64,000 bases of DNA from NCBI GenBank assembly GCA_963811905.1, contig CAWETK010000009.1:248001-312000 (forward strand). Direction: 5' to 3'. Each line of letters opens with the position of its first letter. Positions within the stretch are counted from its first letter, which is position 1. A model generated the notes under the pieces. That model was not told the DNA's origin. It saw only the letters and a list, made by a program, of their open reading frames with translations, and did no database searches. Of this stretch, positions 59,862 to 64,000 are shown piece by piece. A program made the translations under genes and the position numbers. The stretch is from DATFVA01 sp963811905 (GTDB lineage: Bacteria > Bacteroidota > Ignavibacteria > Ignavibacteriales > Ignavibacteriaceae).

Positions 59862-60982
59862 TTGTTTAAAAACTTTTTGTAATATTCTTCGTATTGCGGA
59901 ATTACTATTGACTTATCAAACATTGTAACTGCTCTTTCTCTTGCGTTGGAAGAAAACAATTTGTATTTCCTTTCATTAGTTAGTAAATCAATAGTATATT
60001 TTGCCATTCTGTCGATATCTCCGATCTCAGCAATGTAGCCTGTCTCATTGTGTCTTACAAGTTCCGGCAGCCCGCCGACGCTTGAACTGATAACAGGCAG
60101 TCCGCATGCCATGGCCTCAAGTGCTGCAAGACCGAAACTTTCCGACTGAGATGGTATAAGGAAGATATCGGCGGCGTTAAGTATCTCGACCAATCCATCC
60201 TGTTTACCGAGAAACTTCACGTTGTCGCAGATGCCCAGCTGCCGGCATAGTCTTTCACATTCAGAGCGGTCAGGACCGTCACCGACAAGCACAAGTTTGG
60301 CGGGCAACTCCTCCAGCACTTTAGCGAATATCTTCAGAGTGTCCGGAACACGCTTTACCTGCCGAAAATTTGAGGTGTGTACAAGAACTTTCTCATTATG
60401 CGGAGCGACATGTTTCCTGAAACCGCAGCACTCTGACGGCTTGAATATTTCTGTATCAACAAAATTCGGAATGACCTCAATATCCTTCTGAATTTCATAA
60501 TTGGTTATCGTTTTCTCTTTAAGGAACCTGGAAACAGCAGTAACTCCGTCGCTTTCCTCAATAGAAAATTTAACAAGCGGAAGAAATGAAGGCTCGAGCC
60601 CTACCAGCGTTATATCTGTTCCGTGCAGTGTTGTGACAACCTTCAGGTCAAGCTTATCCTTAAGCATCTGCTTTGCAAGGTAGGCGCTGCTTGCATGAGG
60701 AATAGCATAATGAACATGCAGCAGATCAAGCTGCTCATATTGTGCAACCTCAACCATCTTGCTCGCAAGAGCAAGGCTGTAAAGCGGGAACTCAAATAAT
60801 GGGTAGCTGCTCATTTCCACTTCGTGAAAAACAACATTCTCTACAAATTGCGTCAGCCTGAAGGGCAGGGCATAGCTGATAAAGTGGACTTTATGTCCTC
60901 TCAAAGCCAGTTCTTTTCCAAGTTCAGTAGCAATTACCCCGCTTCCCCCATAGGTTGGATAACACGTAATTCCGATTTTCAT
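59858..60982 (-). CDS. bshA: N-acetyl-alpha-D-glucosaminyl L-malate synthase (BshA)
   Basis: First enzyme of bacillithiol synthesis: GT4 glycosyltransferase joining UDP-GlcNAc to L-malate; 374 residues, the family length. BshA-specific start MKIGITCYPTYGGSGVIATELGKELALRGHKVHFIS (a region, residues 1-36), HVHYAIPHASSAYLAKQ, TTLHGTDITLVG, the mid motif SNFRQVKRVPD, and donor-site ESFGLAALEAMACGLPVISSSVGGLPELV with the conserved ExxxxxxxE. It leads an operon with a deoxyribosyltransferase-like gene, an unknown gene and an RNA methyltransferase. With the YpdA-like reductase at 23153 it supports use of bacillithiol or a methylated relative, as known in Chlorobi. Confidence 0.92.
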   Translation of the reverse strand: MKIGITCYPTYGGSGVIATELGKELALRGHKVHFISYALPFRLTQFVENVVFHEVEMSSYPLFEFPLYSLALASKMVEVAQYEQLDLLHVHYAIPHASSAYLAKQMLKDKLDLKVVTTLHGTDITLVGLEPSFLPLVKFSIEESDGVTAVSRFLKEKTITNYEIQKDIEVIPNFVDTEIFKPSECCGFRKHVAPHNEKVLVHTSNFRQVKRVPDTLKIFAKVLEELPAKLVLVGDGPDRSECERLCRQLGICDNVKFLGKQDGLVEILNAADIFLIPSQSESFGLAALEAMACGLPVISSSVGGLPELVRHNETGYIAEIGDIDRMAKYTIDLLTNERKYKLFSSNARERAVTMFDKSIVIPQYEEYYKKFLNK

Positions 60983-61234
60983 TCGTCTACAATCTCTGTA
61001 AGTTGATGTATTATATAGATTTTCATCTCATTTTATCCGGTAAATATATAACAAATTTAAGGAAGATTGAATTCCATAATATGTAGTTTACCTGGAAATA
61101 CCGGCAAAGTGAGTGAACTAACATATCTCCTGAAAAAGGAGGAAAGAATAAATAAAGAATAGAAAATTTAATCTTTCTCAAGTGAATAAAATTAGAGAAT
61201 TTAAGGGTATATTTTTTTTAGAATATTATTAATT

Positions 61235-62107
61235 ATGAAATTACTGTTAATCGGGCAATCGGTAGAAGATCATATATATTATAAGCACAGCTGTGAAGTT
61301 AAGCCCGGAGGGATTTTTTATACTGCGGCAGCTCTGCATAGCATTAAAGAGCCCCGGGATGAGATATATCTTTGTACTTCATATAAAAAAAATGATCGTC
61401 TTTTCAAGGATCTATACGAAGATGTGAACCCCGGTTACCTGAATTACTCGGATGTTATACCTGAGGTAAGACTCAACATCTATGATGGCAGGGAACGCGA
61501 AGAAATATATAAGAACATTACCGGCAGACTGGATATCAACGATAAAAATCTCGAAATGTTCGATGGTATTCTGATTAATATGATAACAGGTTATGATATT
61601 ACCCTGGAGCAGCTTGAAGGGATAAGAAAGAATTATTCAGGTCCTGTCTATTTTGATGTGCATACTTTTTCACGGGGACTTGATAAAGATATGAAGAGGG
61701 AATTCAGGTTAATTCCTGAATTTGACAGATGGCTTCGTTACATCGATATTCTGCAGGTGAATACGAGGGAATTATTTACAGTGTCCGGATTACAGAATAA
61801 GGATGAGATCATAAGGTATGTCCTGAATACTAATGTGAAATATCTCCTTGAAACAAAAGGAGAAGAAGGATCTGTGTGCTACAGCATTAATAATAACGAA
61901 ATTATTGCTGATAAAATGAGCCCGCTCAAAGTAAAAGTTAAAAACCAGGTGGGATTAGGTGACGTTTTTGGGGCAGTCTTTTTTTATAGTTATATTAAAA
62001 ACGGCTCGGTAAAAACAGCCTTAAAGGATGCATCAGCTGCTTCAGGATATGCAGCCTCTTATAATACAATTGAAGATTTCAGGAAATTAAAGAACGATGT
62101 TTTCTAA
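61235..62107 (+). CDS. PfkB-family sugar kinase-like protein
   Basis: A 290-residue ribokinase-like protein. The N-terminus has the substrate strand LLLIGQSVEDHI and a GGIFYTAAALHS stretch (the GG di-glycine motif). The C-terminus has QVGLGDVFGAVFFYSYI, corresponding to the GAGD catalytic motif with a Leu in place of Ala and the catalytic Asp kept. Middle section diverged. Substrate unknown; other members phosphorylate sugars or ADP-heptose precursors. The next gene overlaps its end by 11 bp, so PfkB, RmlD-like and amylase genes form one operon. Confidence 0.75.
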   Translation: MKLLLIGQSVEDHIYYKHSCEVKPGGIFYTAAALHSIKEPRDEIYLCTSYKKNDRLFKDLYEDVNPGYLNYSDVIPEVRLNIYDGREREEIYKNITGRLDINDKNLEMFDGILINMITGYDITLEQLEGIRKNYSGPVYFDVHTFSRGLDKDMKREFRLIPEFDRWLRYIDILQVNTRELFTVSGLQNKDEIIRYVLNTNVKYLLETKGEEGSVCYSINNNEIIADKMSPLKVKVKNQVGLGDVFGAVFFYSYIKNGSVKTALKDASAASGYAASYNTIEDFRKLKNDVF

Positions 62108-63011
62108 CGAAATAATAAAGAAACGAATACTTCTCTTCGGTGCAAACGGTATGCTCGGCCAGCGGCTTGTTGAATTCTATAGTAAGCAGCAGAGTATTCA
62201 GCTGCTGTCATGCTCAGCTGAGAATGAACCTGTATTTGAAGGTCAGGATTATAAACAGATCGATATTACAAAAAGAGAAGTGGTTAAGGATCTTGTGTAT
62301 GATTTTTATCCTGATGTAATAATTAACGCCGCTGCCTATACGAATGTTGACTTAAGTGAAACTGAACGCGAACAAGCCTGGAAAACAAATGTTAAAGGGG
62401 TTGAATATATTTCTGAAGTTTCAAGGGTGATCGACGCACATATTATTCATATTTCAACTGATTATATCTTTAATGGTAAGAAGGGACCTTATTCCGAAAA
62501 GGATAAACCGGGTCCGCTGGGGTATTATGCAAGGACAAAACTTGCAAGTGAAAATGTTCTGAGGATCAGCGGAACATACTTTACAATTTTAAGAACTAAT
62601 GTCCTTTATGGAATTGCCCATAACAGCCGCCCTGATTTCGTACGCTGGGTAGTTAATTCTGTTAGAGCAGGCAAACAGATCAGAATTGTTACTGATCAGA
62701 TAAATAATCCCACTTTTATCGATGACCTCATTCAGGCAATCAGTAAAGTAATAGAATATAAAAAGTATGGTATTTATAATATCGGCGGAAAGGAATTTCT
62801 GAGCCGCTTCGATTTTACTATGAAGATTGCAGATTTCTTTGATCTTGATAAAAGTCTGATTACACCTATTACAACACCTGAGCTTAATCAGCCTGCTCCA
62901 AGACCATTAAAATCCGGACTGATAATACTTAAAGCGCAAACTGAACTTGGCTACAAACCTCATTCAATTGATGAATCTCTTGCCAAAATGAAAAAAGAAC
63001 TCTCCTTATGA
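62097..63011 (+). CDS. dTDP-4-dehydrorhamnose reductase-like (RmlD family)
   Basis: Short-chain dehydrogenase/reductase of 304 residues. NAD(P) motif LLFGANGMLGQRLVEFY (residues 12-28), NAAAYTNVDLSETE, HISTDYIFNGKKGPYSEKD with the catalytic Ser/Thr, and YYARTKLASENV (YxxxK). RmlD makes dTDP-L-rhamnose for surface polysaccharides; other RmlD-like reductases serve related sugars, so exact substrate is uncertain. It overlaps the kinase gene by 11 bp and the amylase start by 4 bp (ATGA). Confidence 0.83.
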   Translation: MFSNEIIKKRILLFGANGMLGQRLVEFYSKQQSIQLLSCSAENEPVFEGQDYKQIDITKREVVKDLVYDFYPDVIINAAAYTNVDLSETEREQAWKTNVKGVEYISEVSRVIDAHIIHISTDYIFNGKKGPYSEKDKPGPLGYYARTKLASENVLRISGTYFTILRTNVLYGIAHNSRPDFVRWVVNSVRAGKQIRIVTDQINNPTFIDDLIQAISKVIEYKKYGIYNIGGKEFLSRFDFTMKIADFFDLDKSLITPITTPELNQPAPRPLKSGLIILKAQTELGYKPHSIDESLAKMKKELSL

Positions 63012-64000
63012 AAAAGTTGATCTTCCTTTCCTTTGTAATGTCCTTATTATTCAGCGGCTTATTTTTTCCCCAGGAGAAATTCCCACGCTGGGCTGAAGGA
63101 ATTGTATGGTACCAAATATTCCCTGAACGTTTTGCTGATGGGGATACTGCAAATGAACCTGAGGCTTCAAAGGTATTTATAAACAGCAGGTCTGTTCCTG
63201 AGGACTGGAAAATCACTCCCTGGACGAGCAGCTGGTTCGATGCCGATACAGGGATAGACGGAGGTTCAGAACACAGGTTCGGAAGGCGTATCTATGAACG
63301 CCGGTATGGCGGAGATATAAAGGGGATAATTGATCACCTCGATTATCTGAAGGACCTCGGTGTTAAAGGTATATATCTCAATCCCATTTTTGAAGCCGTC
63401 TCGATGCATAAATATGACGGATCGACTTATCATCATATAGATGTGAATTTTGGTCCCGACCCCAAAGCCGACAGGAAGATTATCGCCTCTGAAACACCTG
63501 ATGATCCGCGTACCTGGAAATGGACTGAGGCAGATAAACTCTTTCTGAAATTAATTTCAGAAGTACATAAAAGAGGAATGAAGATAATCATCGACGGTGT
63601 ATTCAACCATACGGGCGTGCAGTTCTGGGCATTCCAGGATATAATTAAGAACGGTAAAAATTCAAAATATAAGGATTGGTACCAGGTAAAATCTTTTGAT
63701 GATCCTTCAACACCTGATAATGAATTTGATTACCAGGGCTGGGCGAATGTAAAGTCGCTTCCTCAATTCAACAGGAATGACAGCGATCTTGCAGCGGGAC
63801 CCAAACAGTATATCTTTAACTCAACAGCAAAGTGGATGGATCCTGATAATGATGGGGATGCGTCTGATGGCATTGATGGCTGGAGATTGGATGTGGCAAA
63901 AGATGTACCTCTCGGCTTCTGGAAAGACTGGAATAAACTGGTTAAATCATTAAATCCTGAAGCAATAACTATAGGCGAACTATGGCAGCTTTCACCTGAT
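63008..64000 (+). CDS. Secreted GH13 alpha-amylase family protein, N-terminal part
   Basis: Glycoside hydrolase family 13 enzyme running off the right edge of the window; 331 codons are visible. Signal peptide MKKLIFLSFVMSLLFSGLFFPQ, then GIVWYQIFPERFADGD. The four GH13 regions are in order: IIDGVFNHTG (region I), GIDGWRLDVAKDVP (region II, nucleophile Asp), and TIGELWQ (region III, acid/base Glu) near the edge. An inserted subdomain with FGRRIYERRYGGDIKGIIDHL resembles neopullulanase/cyclomaltodextrinase types. Translationally coupled to the RmlD-like gene by ATGA. The C-terminus, where a T9SS tail might be, is not visible. Confidence 0.88.
   Translation, partial: MKKLIFLSFVMSLLFSGLFFPQEKFPRWAEGIVWYQIFPERFADGDTANEPEASKVFINSRSVPEDWKITPWTSSWFDADTGIDGGSEHRFGRRIYERRYGGDIKGIIDHLDYLKDLGVKGIYLNPIFEAVSMHKYDGSTYHHIDVNFGPDPKADRKIIASETPDDPRTWKWTEADKLFLKLISEVHKRGMKIIIDGVFNHTGVQFWAFQDIIKNGKNSKYKDWYQVKSFDDPSTPDNEFDYQGWANVKSLPQFNRNDSDLAAGPKQYIFNSTAKWMDPDNDGDASDGIDGWRLDVAKDVPLGFWKDWNKLVKSLNPEAITIGELWQLSPD

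Noticed and set aside
59014..60982. Defence or toxin-antitoxin system in the bshA operon
   Set aside because: The genes match thiol synthesis, nucleoside handling and RNA methylation; the unknown protein shows no nuclease, TIR or antitoxin motif.
1..64000. tRNA or rRNA genes
   Set aside because: I found no cloverleaf with a TTCGA-type T-loop or a CCA end, and no rRNA-like conserved stretches; weak T-loop-like words near 6480 and 25330 lack acceptor pairing.

Overview
The window looks like a chromosomal segment of an Ignavibacteria-type bacterium (Bacteroidota/Chlorobi side of the tree). The main reason is a recurring C-terminal sorting domain, built around QNYPNPFNPxT and ending SGVYFYRL...KKMLLLK, on five secreted proteins and one gene remnant. 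This is the type IX secretion (T9SS) cargo tail in the form typical of Ignavibacteriales. Other pointers are a bacterial GGGP-synthase-type ether-lipid enzyme, bacillithiol genes, an AceE-type pyruvate dehydrogenase, and A/T-rich intergenic regions. No rRNA, tRNA, transposase, phage or CRISPR sequence was recognised.

Layout. 1-5.5 kb: end of a KirBac-type K+ channel plus a small membrane protein, a thioredoxin-like protein, a frameshifted YqaA/DedA protein, an outer-membrane barrel, HemW and a dicarboxylate/glutamate symporter. 5.8-6.4 kb: a BrnT/BrnA toxin-antitoxin pair. 6.6-13.8 kb: PafA-type phosphatase and two T9SS cargos (frameshifted M14 carboxypeptidase, GH44 glycanase). 13.8-26.6 kb: housekeeping and envelope genes (HAD phosphatase, YihY, UbiB-like kinase, saccharopine-dehydrogenase-family oxidoreductase, GT39, PepF, YpdA, class I aldolase, cytochrome c, SIMPL). 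27-32.3 kb: T9SS cargo block (arylsulfotransferase-like, an internally deleted remnant, a badly frameshifted YCF48/BNR protein). 32.7-35.5 kb: broken YyaL and a hemerythrin protein. 35.5-42.6 kb: pyruvate dehydrogenase operon aceE-aceF-(M29 aminopeptidase)-lpdA on the minus strand, with aceF and lpdA each interrupted by an apparent one-base indel. 43-48 kb: Tex, GGGP synthase, GmhA, DUF192, hydrolase. 48.3-49.9 kb: OmpA protein with thrombospondin type 3 repeats. 50.1-53.6 kb: carbamoyltransferase, SxtJ, DUF5989, a Lys-rich microprotein and a GT2. 53.8-57.5 kb: VCBS-type T9SS cargo, Lrp regulator, glutamine synthetase. 57.7-61 kb: tight minus-strand operon bshA, deoxyribosyltransferase-like gene, unknown gene, RsmB/RsmF methyltransferase. 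61.2-64 kb: overlapping PfkB kinase, RmlD-like reductase and the start of a secreted GH13 alpha-amylase.

Working together: the secreted GH44, GH13, M14, PafA and sulfotransferase-like proteins suit a degrader of polysaccharide and protein detritus. Pyruvate dehydrogenase, aldolase, glutamine synthetase, the symporter and cytochrome c serve central metabolism. BshA and the YpdA-like reductase suggest a bacillithiol-type thiol system.

Two cross-cutting patterns stand out. First, about a dozen single-base indels (ten of them extra bases) break otherwise well conserved genes, including lpdA and aceF. Assembly or sequencing error is the simplest explanation, although 29-34 kb may hold real pseudogenes. 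Second, short intergenic tandem arrays with 7-, 8- and 11-bp periods recur, including one 11-mer family (GGCCGrrrGAa) at two distant sites. I did not find a clear new defence or mobile system. The most promising lesser-known units are the carbamoyltransferase/SxtJ/DUF5989 cassette and the unknown gene inside the bshA operon.
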